DNA of 34,658 nucleotides from an uncultured Clostridia bacterium (GTDB lineage: Bacteria > Bacillota > Clostridia > Oscillospirales > Oscillospiraceae): positions 1 through 34,658 of the forward strand of contig CAMKGX010000016.1 in assembly GCA_946412355.1 (NCBI GenBank), written 5' to 3'. A program made the position numbers and the translations under genes. This document shows, piece by piece, positions 21,948 through 30,056 of the stretch (positions are counted from its first letter, which is position 1; each line of letters starts with the position of its first letter). The notes beneath the pieces were generated by a model. That model worked only from the letters and a program-made list of their open reading frames with translations, had not been told where the DNA came from and ran no database searches.

Positions 21948-24343
21948 CAAAACGCATTCCCTTGAATAACGGCTGGGACTTCGTCCCCAGCTTTACCGAC
22001 GAATATCTCCACGGCCAGGGCAGCGGCCAGCCTGTCCGCCTGCCCCACGCCTGCGTGGAGACGCCCTATGACTACTTCGACGAGAGCATCTACCAGATGC
22101 ACTGCGCCTACCGCCGCACCCTGTCCGTCCCGGAGGAATGGGCGGGCAAGCGTCTGCTGCTGACGGTGGGCGCCGCCGCCCACCGGGCGGTGGTGTACCT
22201 GGACGGCAAGGCCCTCTATGAGCATAAATGCGGCTACACCGCCTTCACCGTGGACCTGGCGGACCACGTCACCCCCGGCAAGGACCACGTGCTGGCCATC
22301 ACCGTGGACAGCCGGGAGACCCTGGACCAGCCCCCCTTCGGTTACGTCATCGACTACATGACCTACGGCGGCCTCTACCGTGAGGTGTGGCTGGAGGTCA
22401 AGGAGCCCACCTACCTTGCCGACGTGTTCGCCCAGCCCGCCTTCACCAATCGGGCCGCCGGGGAGGGCGCCGTCACCTCCTGGGTCAGCGTCACCGCCCC
22501 CCAGCCGGGTGACACCGTCGTCCAGACCCTGCTCCAGGGCGCCACGGCCCTCCAGCGCCGCTCCTTCCCCGCCCAGGGGGAGAACACCTGCGTCCTCACC
22601 GCCGCCGGTCTGAAGCCCTGGGGCATCCGTGAGCCCTGCCTCTACACCCTCCGCACCGAGCTGTATCGGGGCGGCCAGGTGCTGGACAGCCGGGAGGACC
22701 GCATCGGCTTCCGGGAGGCGGTGTTCACCAAAGACGGCTTCTTCCTCAACGGCGAAAAGGTAAAGCTCCGTGGCCTGAACCGCCACCAGAGCTACCCCTA
22801 CGTGGGCTACGCCATGCCCGCCGGGGTGCAGCAGCTGGACGCCGACATTCTGAAAAACGAGCTCCACTGCAACGCCGTCCGCACCTCCCACTATCCCCAG
22901 TCCCCCCACTTCATCGACCGCTGCGACGAGCTGGGCCTGCTGGTGTTCACCGAGATTCCCGGCTGGCAGCACATCGGCGGCGACGACTGGAAGGCCCAGG
23001 CCCTGCGCAACGTGGAGGACATGGTGCGCCAGTACCGCAACCATCCCTCCATCATCCTATGGGGCGTGCGCATCAACGAGTCCCGGGACGACGACGCCCT
23101 GTATGAAAAGACCAACGCCCTCTGCCACGCTCTGGACCCCACCCGCCCCACCGGCGGCGTGCGGTGCATCAAGCACAGCCACCTGCTGGAGGACGTGTAC
23201 ACCTATAACGATTTCGTCCACGAGGGGAACAACCGGGGCTGCGAGCCCAAGAAAAACGTGACCGATGCGGCGGACAAGCCCTATCTCATCTCCGAGTATA
23301 ACGGCCATATGTTCCCCACCAAGCTGTTCGACGCCGAGGCCCACACCACCTCCCACGCCCTGCGCCACGCCAAGGTGCTCAACGACGTGGCCGCCAATGG
23401 GGACATCGCCGGTGCCTTCGGCTGGTGCATGTTCGACTACAACACCCACCTGGACTTCGGCAGCGGCGACCGCATCTGCTACCACGGCGTCATGGATATG
23501 TACCGCAACCCCAAAACCGCCGCCTCCGTCTACGCCATCCAGTCCGAGGACGGCACGGTGCTGACCACCACCTCCCGCATGGACATCGGCGAGCATCCCA
23601 CCGGCAACATGGGCGAGGTGTACCTGCTGAGCAACGCCGACGCCGTGCGGATGTACAAAAACGGCCATTTCATCCATGAATACCCCACCCGCAGCAAGGA
23701 CTACCCCGCCCTGCCCCACGCCCCCGTGCTGCTGACGGACTACGTGGGCGACGCTCTGGCGAAAAACGAGGGCTACGGCCCCACCCAGGAGCGGCTGGTA
23801 AAGGATATGCTGAATTTCAGCGCCGTCTACGGCGCCGGCCACATGGGCCTGGATATGAAGCTGAAAGCCGCCCGGGCTATGGCCCAGTTCCACATGACCT
23901 TTGACGACGCCAACGCCCTCTACGGCAAGTACATCGGCTCCTGGGGCGACGGCGCCACCACCTACCGCTTCGACGCCGTCAAGGACGGCAAGGTGGTGGC
24001 CTCCCTTACCCGCAGCCCCGTCACCGCCATCCACCTGACGGCCAGGGTGGACCGCACCGACCTCATCGAGGGCGACACCTACGACGCCGCCGCCGTCCGC
24101 ATCGCCATGTGTGACCAGAACGGCGCTCCCCTGCCCTTCTTCCACGACGCCGTCGCCCTGGAGACCTCCGGCCCCATCGCCCTCATCGGCCCCGCGTCCG
24201 CCATGCTGCGGGGCGGCTGCGGCGGCACCTACGTCCGCACCACCGGCCAGGCCGGCGACGCCACGTTGACCCTTCGGTCCGCCCAGGGCGGCACCGTCAC
24301 CATCACATTCCATATCGCAAAGGAGGAGCAGGAAAAGCAGTGA
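21944..24343 (+). CDS. Glycoside hydrolase family 2 enzyme (beta-galactosidase/beta-glucuronidase type)
   Basis: This 799-residue cytoplasmic enzyme has no signal peptide. An N-terminal jelly-roll sugar-binding domain (NNGWDFVPS... RLPHACVETPYDY) is followed by an immunoglobulin-like domain and the TIM-barrel. The acid/base is Glu379 (GVRINESRD) and the nucleophile Glu451 (ISEYNGHM). KLRGLNRHQSYPYVG and RTSHYPQS are classical GH2 barrel landmarks. A C-terminal beta-rich region (about 600-795) has an Ig-like repeat. The substrate among galactosides, glucuronides and mannosides cannot be settled by eye. Location between tetR and a GPH symporter means imported glycosides are split inside the cell. 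Confidence 0.93.
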   Translation: MTKRIPLNNGWDFVPSFTDEYLHGQGSGQPVRLPHACVETPYDYFDESIYQMHCAYRRTLSVPEEWAGKRLLLTVGAAAHRAVVYLDGKALYEHKCGYTAFTVDLADHVTPGKDHVLAITVDSRETLDQPPFGYVIDYMTYGGLYREVWLEVKEPTYLADVFAQPAFTNRAAGEGAVTSWVSVTAPQPGDTVVQTLLQGATALQRRSFPAQGENTCVLTAAGLKPWGIREPCLYTLRTELYRGGQVLDSREDRIGFREAVFTKDGFFLNGEKVKLRGLNRHQSYPYVGYAMPAGVQQLDADILKNELHCNAVRTSHYPQSPHFIDRCDELGLLVFTEIPGWQHIGGDDWKAQALRNVEDMVRQYRNHPSIILWGVRINESRDDDALYEKTNALCHALDPTRPTGGVRCIKHSHLLEDVYTYNDFVHEGNNRGCEPKKNVTDAADKPYLISEYNGHMFPTKLFDAEAHTTSHALRHAKVLNDVAANGDIAGAFGWCMFDYNTHLDFGSGDRICYHGVMDMYRNPKTAASVYAIQSEDGTVLTTTSRMDIGEHPTGNMGEVYLLSNADAVRMYKNGHFIHEYPTRSKDYPALPHAPVLLTDYVGDALAKNEGYGPTQERLVKDMLNFSAVYGAGHMGLDMKLKAARAMAQFHMTFDDANALYGKYIGSWGDGATTYRFDAVKDGKVVASLTRSPVTAIHLTARVDRTDLIEGDTYDAAAVRIAMCDQNGAPLPFFHDAVALETSGPIALIGPASAMLRGGCGGTYVRTTGQAGDATLTLRSAQGGTVTITFHIAKEEQEKQ

Positions 24344-25803
24344 AAGACAGAGCAAAAGTGATTTTCGGCAACGTCATCTCTGACGGCGATTACCGCAAGG
24401 CGGAAAAGTCCAAGGCCAAGTACGCCCGTAAGTTCAAGGATGACTCCGCCCTTCCCCACCCCGCCCGGGTGGTGGAAAACCCCCACATCGGCCCGTCCCT
24501 GGGGGTGCAGGATATCCGCATTGAGCCCGGCGAGGGTCTGCCCTTCGACACGGAAAAGGGCATCATCGTGGGCAACATCCGCATGGGCTTCGGCCACTAC
24601 CGCATCTCCATGGCCATGGCCTCCGCCGCCCACGCCCTGGGCTACCAGCCCTACTGGATGGATCTGAACTCCTATCCCGACACCACCTGCACCAAGGTGA
24701 TCTCCGCCCAGAATGACCTGTACTCCCTGGGCTCCCGCATCTCCCAGAAGAGCAAGCTGTTCAACCGCTTCGTCTGGGAGCCCATGAACTACGAGGGCTT
24801 CCGCAAGCTGAGCTACAACGCCTCCGACCAGAAGAACGCCGAGCTGATGGCCCCGGTGTTCCAGAACGTGCCCCGGGATATCCCCGTCATCGGCACCCAC
24901 GTCTGGCCCGCCCAGGCCGCCATCCACGCCGGCATGCAGTATGTGGTCAACGCCATCCCCGACAACTGGCCCATGGCCCTGCATCTGGCCGAGGGCAGCC
25001 TCCACACCGTCCAGACCCATTACGCCTACCAGGGCTACCGCATCTTAAACGGCATGCGGGGCAATGAGGTCCTCCGCCCCATGGGGGAGAACGATCTGCT
25101 CTACACCGGCCATTACATCGACCATGAGCTGGTGGCCAACATTGAGAGCGACTGCGCCGCCCGTATGGCTCGCAAGGACACCGGAAAGCCCATGCGCTTT
25201 TTGCTGACCATCGGCGGCGCCGGGGCCCAGAAGGAGATTTTTGCCGCCATCATCCGCCACCTGCTGCCCCTGATCCGGGAGCAGAAGGCCGCCCTCTACG
25301 TCAACGTGGGCGACTATCGCAACGTGTGGGACGAGTTGGCCCGGGAGATTCCCGAGCTGGGCGGCCTCTCCACCCTCCACTTCGACGACTGGGCCGACAC
25401 CTGCGCCTTTGCCCAGGCCGCCCTCACCGGCGACGTCACCGGCGTCCACGCCTTCTACCACGCCAACATCTTCCAGGCCGTCTACGCCACCAACCTGTTG
25501 ATGCGCAGCTGCGACGTGCTGGTGACCAAGCCCAGCGAGCTGGCCTTCTATCCCGTGCCCAAGCTGTTCATCCGCCGCATCGGCGGCCACGAGCAGTGGG
25601 GCGCCATCCACTCCGCCGAGATCGGCGACGGCACCCTGGAGTGCCGGGACGTCCCCCACACCCTGCAGATGATCGACCTGTTTTTGCAGGACAACGTGAC
25701 GCTGCGGGATATGTGCGACAACATATGCCGCAATAAGACCATGGGTATCTATGACGGCGCTTACCGGGTGGTAAAGGCCGCCATGGCGCTGAAAAACAAA
25801 TAA
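24340..25803 (+). CDS. GT-B-fold protein, MurG/MGDG-synthase-like (putative glycosyltransferase)
   Basis: The 487-residue soluble protein shows features of the GT-B fold: a glycine-rich N-terminal loop NIRMGFGHYRISMAMA (near 81-96), a conserved His region GTHVWPAQAAIHAG, a C-terminal domain beginning RFLLTIGGAGAQKEI (near 286), and TKPSELAFYPVPKLF (near 397), which resembles the donor-binding end of MurG-like enzymes. A precise family name is not claimed. The start is GTG overlapping the GH2 stop (GTGA), with AAAGGAGGAG upstream, so expression is coupled to the hydrolase. A glycosyltransferase-like protein inside a catabolic operon is odd; it might act on a released sugar or be a phosphorylase-like or lectin-like relative. 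Confidence 0.65.
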   Translation: MKDRAKVIFGNVISDGDYRKAEKSKAKYARKFKDDSALPHPARVVENPHIGPSLGVQDIRIEPGEGLPFDTEKGIIVGNIRMGFGHYRISMAMASAAHALGYQPYWMDLNSYPDTTCTKVISAQNDLYSLGSRISQKSKLFNRFVWEPMNYEGFRKLSYNASDQKNAELMAPVFQNVPRDIPVIGTHVWPAQAAIHAGMQYVVNAIPDNWPMALHLAEGSLHTVQTHYAYQGYRILNGMRGNEVLRPMGENDLLYTGHYIDHELVANIESDCAARMARKDTGKPMRFLLTIGGAGAQKEIFAAIIRHLLPLIREQKAALYVNVGDYRNVWDELAREIPELGGLSTLHFDDWADTCAFAQAALTGDVTGVHAFYHANIFQAVYATNLLMRSCDVLVTKPSELAFYPVPKLFIRRIGGHEQWGAIHSAEIGDGTLECRDVPHTLQMIDLFLQDNVTLRDMCDNICRNKTMGIYDGAYRVVKAAMALKNK

Positions 25804-25824
25804 TGATATAAAGGAGAGAGAACC

Positions 25825-27249
25825 ATGAAACTATCCGGCAAAGCCAAGCTGTCCTACGCCCTGGGGGCCGTGGGCAAGGACATGGTGTACATGCTGTCCG
25901 CCAGCTATGTGCTCTACTATTTCCAGGACCTGCTGGGCGTCAACGCCATCGCTATGGGCATCATCCTCATGGCCGCCCGGGTGTTCGACGCCTTCAATGA
26001 CCCCATCATGGGCGTCATCGTGGCCAAGACCAAGACCCGCTGGGGCAAGTTCCGCCCCTGGCTGCTCATCGGCACGCTGACCAACGCCGTGGTGCTGTAC
26101 CTGATGTTCGCCGCGCCCCCGGCCCTCAACGGCGCCGGCCTGGTGGCCTATGCCGCCGTCACCTACATCCTCTGGGGCGTCACCTACACCATGATGGACA
26201 TCCCCTACTGGTCCATGATCCCCGCCTTCACCGAGGGCGGCAAGGAGCGTGAGAATCTCACCACCCTGGCCCGTACCTCCGCCGGCGTGGGCAGCGCCAT
26301 CGTCACCGTGTTCACCATGATGCTGGTGCCCATGCTGGGCCGCCTCTTCGCCGGCGCCGACGCCGGCGCCAAGGCCGTGGAAGTGGTGGGCTTCAAGTAC
26401 TTCTCCCTCATCGTGGCCGCCCTGTTCATCCTCTTCACCGTGCTGACCTGCGTCAACATCAAGGAGAAGTCCACCGCCGAGATGAAGACCGTCTCCGTGG
26501 GCCAGATGTTCAAGGCCCTGGTGCAGAATGACCAGGCCATGACCGTCACCATCGCCATCGTCCTCATCAACTGCTCCATCTACATCACCTCCAACCTGGT
26601 GATCTACTTCTTCAAGTACGACTTCGGCGGCACCGGCTGGAACGACGCCTACGTGCTGTTCAATATGTTCGGCGGCGCCATCCAGGTGCTCTCCATGATG
26701 GTGTTCTATCCCCTGCTGCGCAAGAAGTTCACCAGCCTGCAGATTTTCTACATCTGCCTGGGCATGGCCATCGTGGGCTACGCGGTGCTGCTGGCCCTGG
26801 CCTTCACCAATATGTCCAGCGTGTTCCTGCTGTTTATCCCCGCCTTCTTCATCTTCGCCGCCAACGGTATGCTCACCGTCATCACCACCGTGTTCCTGGC
26901 CAACACCGTGGACTACGGCCAGCTGAAAAACGGCCGCCGGGATGAATCCGTCATCTTCTCCATGCAGACCTTTGTGGTGAAGCTGGCCTCCGGCGTGGCC
27001 GCTCTGGTGGCCTCCATCTGCCTGAGCGTCAACCATCTCCAGGCCGGCACCGAGGTCTCCGAGGCCGACAAGCTGGTGGACTGGTCCGCCAATGTGGCCG
27101 CCGCCTCCAAGGTGGGCCTGCGCATGACCATGACCATCATCCCCATCATCGGCCTGTTCGTGGCCCTGTTCTGGTTCAAAAAGCGCTTCCTGCTCAGCGA
27201 TCAGTACATGGCCGACGTCAACCGCCAGCTTGCCGAGAAAAACAAGTAA
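25825..27249 (+). CDS. GPH-family sugar/glycoside:cation symporter
   Basis: This 474-residue major-facilitator protein of the glycoside-pentoside-hexuronide:cation group has about 12 hydrophobic helices. KLSYALGAVGKDMVYML at the N-terminus, RVFDAFNDPIMG with the cation-site Asp residues, and KTRWGKFRPWLL between helices 2 and 3 are family signatures (MelB, UidB, XynB). NTVDYGQLKNGRRDES matches the second-half conserved loop. It imports a glycoside with Na+ or H+. AAAGGAGAGAG precedes the ATG, 21 bases after the GT-like gene. As last gene before a strong terminator it completes the operon. Confidence 0.94.
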   Translation: MKLSGKAKLSYALGAVGKDMVYMLSASYVLYYFQDLLGVNAIAMGIILMAARVFDAFNDPIMGVIVAKTKTRWGKFRPWLLIGTLTNAVVLYLMFAAPPALNGAGLVAYAAVTYILWGVTYTMMDIPYWSMIPAFTEGGKERENLTTLARTSAGVGSAIVTVFTMMLVPMLGRLFAGADAGAKAVEVVGFKYFSLIVAALFILFTVLTCVNIKEKSTAEMKTVSVGQMFKALVQNDQAMTVTIAIVLINCSIYITSNLVIYFFKYDFGGTGWNDAYVLFNMFGGAIQVLSMMVFYPLLRKKFTSLQIFYICLGMAIVGYAVLLALAFTNMSSVFLLFIPAFFIFAANGMLTVITTVFLANTVDYGQLKNGRRDESVIFSMQTFVVKLASGVAALVASICLSVNHLQAGTEVSEADKLVDWSANVAAASKVGLRMTMTIIPIIGLFVALFWFKKRFLLSDQYMADVNRQLAEKNK

Positions 27250-27266
27250 TCGTCTCTATGACAGCA

Positions 27267-27297
27267 AAAGGGACTGCCCGCCGGGCAGTCCCTTTCA
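27267..27297 (+). terminator. Terminator of the GH2/GPH operon
   Basis: A perfect 13-bp stem (27267-27279 with 27283-27295) lies 18 bases after the symporter stop; TTTC follows. Confidence 0.8.
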
Positions 27298-27300
27298 GAT

Positions 27301-27549
27301 TGTCAAAAAAGCATCGCAGATTTCGCGCCCGCAGGCGCGAACCCTTGAAATCCGAAAAAAGTGACGACATGTACCCCAAGGGCACTGGCTCCACCAACCG
27401 CTCATGCTTCGCGGGGTGTCGCTGGCGCGCGTCACTTTTTTCACTTCTCAGGCTACGAAGTGTGCGAATAGTGCGCCAGAGGCGCACTATTCGTGCGCGT
27501 AGTAGACTGCAATCCTATTGTCAAAAAACGGCTATGCCGTTTTTTGACA
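27301..27549. repeat. Possible MITE-like element bounded by 10-bp inverted repeats
   Basis: TGTCAAAAAA (27301-27310) and TTTTTTGACA (27540-27549) are exact inverted repeats 249 bases apart. Inside are a 12-bp inverted repeat AAAAAAGTGACG/CGTCACTTTTTT (27355-27366, 27430-27441), hairpin TCGCGCC/GGCGCGA (27323-27340) and a perfect 13-bp hairpin (27465-27477 with 27481-27493). No protein is credible. No target-site duplication was found, and the right-hand inverted repeat is also half of a local hairpin (27519-27549), so the element status is uncertain. Confidence 0.4.
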
Positions 27550-27626
27550 GGCTCAAAAGCAGGAGCATGTCTACATGCTCCTGCTTTTGCTCTCAAGCTG
27601 TCGACACTTTGTCGACAGCTTGAGAG
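27519..27626. repeat. Three consecutive long perfect hairpins
   Basis: Perfect stems follow each other nearly without gaps: 14 bp (27519-27532 with 27536-27549), 17 bp (27554-27570 with 27573-27589) and 17 bp (27590-27606 with 27610-27626), with loops of two or three bases. The stems are unrelated in sequence. They sit in the intergenic stretch 27298-27760, which carries no gene. Confidence 0.85.
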
Positions 27627-27650
27627 CCGCCCTCGGGCGGCTCTTTTTTT
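27624..27650 (+). terminator. Terminator-type hairpin at the end of the hairpin run
   Basis: GAGCCGCCC (27624-27632) pairs with GGGCGGCTC (27635-27643), followed by T7. It would end any + strand transcript through the hairpin run. Confidence 0.75.
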
Positions 27651-27693
27651 GCCAAAACCGTGATAATCCCGGCACAAAAGCCACTTTTGCCAA

Positions 27694-27722
27694 TTGCTTT
27701 TTGCCATTCCCTGTGCTACACT
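27694..27722 (+). promoter_or_regulatory. Promoter of the Asn-rich protein gene
   Basis: -35 TTGCTT (27694-27699), a 17-base spacer and -10 TACACT (27717-27722). Confidence 0.55.
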
Positions 27723-27760
27723 GTCCTTGACCACCATAGATAAGATGTGAGGTTCCACTT

Positions 27761-28315
27761 ATGAATCATCGCAGTGTAACCATATTATTGATTCTTTGCC
27801 TGATGGGTCTGCTGTCCATCGGTGCCATGTTTGGCTTCCATCACTACAATGCCAAAAACGCCCCGCCCAAGCGGCAATACCCCATCTTCACCCCGGCGGA
27901 GGAAACGGAGCCCGAGCCCGAAGTGCCCGCCCCCACCCCCCGCAAGCTGGCGGAGGTAGAGGCCCGGCTGGCTGCCCCGGAGGAGACCCCGGAGGACACC
28001 TCCACCCAGGAGACAGAGGAGCCGGTATGGTACCAGTTCTACTCCGAAGAGCCCACCACGCCCTCCCAGCCCGAGACGCCCCAGGAGACTGACAACACAA
28101 ACCCGGCGTCCGGCACCGACACCAACAACACCGACCCCACCAACACCGACAACACCAACAGCACCGACACCAACAACACCGACAACAGCAACACCGACAA
28201 CAACAACAACAACAACAACATCGACAACAACAACATCGACAACAACGCCGACAACAACAACATCGACAACAACGCCGATGATTCCCCCGCCCCGGGTCCC
28301 GATTCCGGCACTTGA
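27761..28315 (+). CDS. Exported or membrane-anchored Asn/Asp/Thr-rich low-complexity protein
   Basis: The 184-residue protein has an N-terminal hydrophobic helix (about 7-26, TILLILCLMGLLSIGAM) and then no further membrane segment. Residues about 45-110 are rich in Pro, Glu and Thr. Residues about 111-172 are almost only Asn, Asp, Thr, Ser and Ile, built from short NTD, NNT and NNNID repeats. No folded domain is visible. Such composition suits a wall-spanning stalk or spacer with the N-terminal helix as anchor. GTGAGG nine bases before the ATG and a promoter support expression. The repeat DNA (AAC/GAC triplets) makes length variation by slippage likely. No family is recognised. Confidence 0.65.
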   Translation: MNHRSVTILLILCLMGLLSIGAMFGFHHYNAKNAPPKRQYPIFTPAEETEPEPEVPAPTPRKLAEVEARLAAPEETPEDTSTQETEEPVWYQFYSEEPTTPSQPETPQETDNTNPASGTDTNNTDPTNTDNTNSTDTNNTDNSNTDNNNNNNNIDNNNIDNNADNNNIDNNADDSPAPGPDSGT

Positions 28316-28331
28316 GCAAACCAAATCAAAC

Positions 28332-28388
28332 AGAACAAAACACAATCCCCGGAGGCAAAAAATGCCTGTGGGGATTGTGTTTTGTTCT
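28332..28388. terminator. Bidirectional terminator with a 19-bp perfect stem
   Basis: Bases 28332-28350 pair without mismatch with 28370-28388, with an inner AGGCA/TGCCT hairpin in the loop. A-rich and T-rich flanks allow use on both strands, between the converging Asn-rich gene and aroE. Confidence 0.85.
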
Positions 28389-28426
28389 CAAATATCAAAT
28401 TCTGAAAAAGCGGAACATCCGCAACA

Positions 28427-29155
28427 TTATCTGTCTGCAATAAAGAGCTGAAAGGCGATTTCCGCCTGTTTCTGCAACAATTTCCGGCCGTCCATTGCCG
28501 TCAATCCACGCCGCTGCGCCTCTGTCACCAGCGCGGTAGGCTCCGGGCCATACACCATATCAAATACAATAGAATTGTTCTGTAATCCATCCAGAAAGTC
28601 AGAATCCTGCCACTTTTCGCCGCCAATCATACCCAAAGGCGTGGCGTTCACCAGAATATCGCATTCCGCGGCCAAAACTTCCAGTTTTTCCCAATTATAC
28701 TGCTCCTCTTTTGGGTGTCGGCAGCACACCTTCACCGTCGCCCCGGCCTGGGACAGGGCGTAGGCCGCCGCCTTTCCCGCGCCGCCAAAACCCAGTATTA
28801 GAGCCGTTTTTCCCGCCACGGGCATGGAAAGCGCTTCCAGCAGCCCCGGGGCGTCCGTATTGTGGCCGGCAGCCCGCCCGTGGTGAATGACCACCGTGTT
28901 GACCCCGCCGATTGCCTTTGCGGTGGGGGACAATTCATCCAGCAGCGGCAAAATCGCCTCCTTGTGGGGCATGGTCACATTAAACCCGTCCCAGGACCCC
29001 GCCTTGGCGGAATTGACAAATTCCGGTAATTCCTCCGGCAGCACCCGCACCGCGGAATAGCAGCCCGCTGTTCCCGCTTTTCGCAACAATTCCGTGTGAA
29101 TTTCTGGGCTTTTGCTGTGGGAAATGGGGTTTCCGATAACGCAAAGCCGTATCAT
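28427..29155 (-). CDS. aroE: Shikimate 5-dehydrogenase
   Basis: This 242-residue enzyme reduces 3-dehydroshikimate to shikimate with NADPH. SHSKSP (12-17) binds substrate, Lys65 in NVTMPHK and Asp101 in HNTDAPG form the catalytic pair. GFGGAGKAAAYAL is the dinucleotide loop and LVNATPLGM the following conserved strand. It is somewhat shorter than the usual 270-290 residues. The last gene of the aro operon, its ATG overlaps the aroQ stop by four bases. Base composition is more A/T-rich than its neighbours aroB and aroC, hinting at different constraints or origin. Confidence 0.95.
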   Translation of the reverse strand: MIRLCVIGNPISHSKSPEIHTELLRKAGTAGCYSAVRVLPEELPEFVNSAKAGSWDGFNVTMPHKEAILPLLDELSPTAKAIGGVNTVVIHHGRAAGHNTDAPGLLEALSMPVAGKTALILGFGGAGKAAAYALSQAGATVKVCCRHPKEEQYNWEKLEVLAAECDILVNATPLGMIGGEKWQDSDFLDGLQNNSIVFDMVYGPEPTALVTEAQRRGLTAMDGRKLLQKQAEIAFQLFIADR

Positions 29156-29571
29156 GCCAACATCTCCATTGCCTTACAATATCCATCTATTCCCAATCCG
29201 CAGACCATCCCCCGGCAGGCCGGGGCGGTGACTGACAGATTTCTCCATTTCTCCCTTGCGTGGATATTGGAAATATGTACCTCTACCGCCGGGGTGGACA
29301 CAGAACGCAAAGCGTCATGAATGGCATAGCTATAATGGGCATAAGCGCCTGGATTGATGACAATTCCGTCATATTTTCCGTCACTTTCCTGAATGACGTC
29401 GATGATGTCGCCCTCGTGGTTGCTTTGGTAAAAAGTGGCAGAATGGCCGCGTGCCTCCGCCCAGGTTTTCACCGTCTCACACAGGTCGTCGTAGGTGGCG
29501 GCGCCGTAGATCTCCGGCTCTCGGCGGCCCAAAAGGTTGAGATTTGGGCCATTTATGATTAGAAAGCGCAT
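29152..29571 (-). CDS. aroQ: Type II 3-dehydroquinate dehydratase
   Basis: This 139-residue enzyme dehydrates 3-dehydroquinate to 3-dehydroshikimate; type II enzymes form dodecamers. INGPNLNLLGRREPEIYG carries the conserved Asn, Arg and catalytic Tyr. YQSNHEGDIID, INPGAYAHYSYAIHDAL, and VEVHISNIHAREKWR with the catalytic His are all present. I start at the ATG at 29571 with GGAGGGAG upstream; a TTG start five codons earlier overlaps that site. The gene overlaps aroK by 13 bases and aroE by four. Confidence 0.95.
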   Translation of the reverse strand: MRFLIINGPNLNLLGRREPEIYGAATYDDLCETVKTWAEARGHSATFYQSNHEGDIIDVIQESDGKYDGIVINPGAYAHYSYAIHDALRSVSTPAVEVHISNIHAREKWRNLSVTAPACRGMVCGLGIDGYCKAMEMLA

Positions 29572-30056
29572 ATTTTCTCCCTCCAAAGTGCGGCTGTCTG
29601 TGCGACGGCAGCTTCAAAATCCCGGCCGTCCACCGTGGCGTCCGCCCAGGCGCGATACAGGGGCAGCCGCTGTTCATAAAGCTGGGCAAGGGTGGTGGTT
29701 TCCAGCAGGGGTCGGCCTGTCAGCCCGCAGGTTGACATAATATCATCCGGCGTTCTGTTCCAGAAAATGACAAATCCAGGGCGGAGAATGTCATGGTTTT
29801 CAGGGACGGTGACCACGCCGCCGCCGCAGGCGATAACCCGGCCGGGCAGACCGGTCAGGCGGCGGAGCGCTGCTGTCTCCCGGGCGCGGAAGCCCGGCTC
29901 CCCCTCCCTGCGGAAAATCTCTGGGATGGTCATTTGGGCGGCTTGCTCCACGGCTTCATCACTGTCAGAAAAAGGAAGATTGAGCGCTTTTGCCAGGGCC
30001 CGGCCGGCGGTGGTTTTGCCGCTGCCGGGGAGGCCGATTAAGATAAGGTGCTTCAC
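29559..30056 (-). CDS. aroK: Shikimate kinase
   Basis: This 165-residue P-loop kinase makes shikimate 3-phosphate from shikimate and ATP. The P-loop GLPGSGKTT is at 8-16, SDSDEAVE provides Mg/shikimate contact, FRARE the shikimate-binding Arg and ACGGGVV the second glycine-rich loop; TGRPLL lies in the lid region. The start is GTG overlapping the aroC stop (GTGA). Length is normal for the family (160-190). Confidence 0.94.
   Translation of the reverse strand: MKHLILIGLPGSGKTTAGRALAKALNLPFSDSDEAVEQAAQMTIPEIFRREGEPGFRARETAALRRLTGLPGRVIACGGGVVTVPENHDILRPGFVIFWNRTPDDIMSTCGLTGRPLLETTTLAQLYEQRLPLYRAWADATVDGRDFEAAVAQTAALWREKICAF

Noticed and set aside
21944-24343. Specific beta-glucuronidase call for the GH2 enzyme
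   Set aside because: An Asn-x-Lys string (RNPK) is present, but it is in a position common to many GH2 enzymes, so it does not identify a glucuronidase.
27218-27623. Frames of about 90-120 residues in both directions over the hairpin run
   Set aside because: Arg/Ser-rich translations of palindromic DNA that cross terminators; likely spurious.
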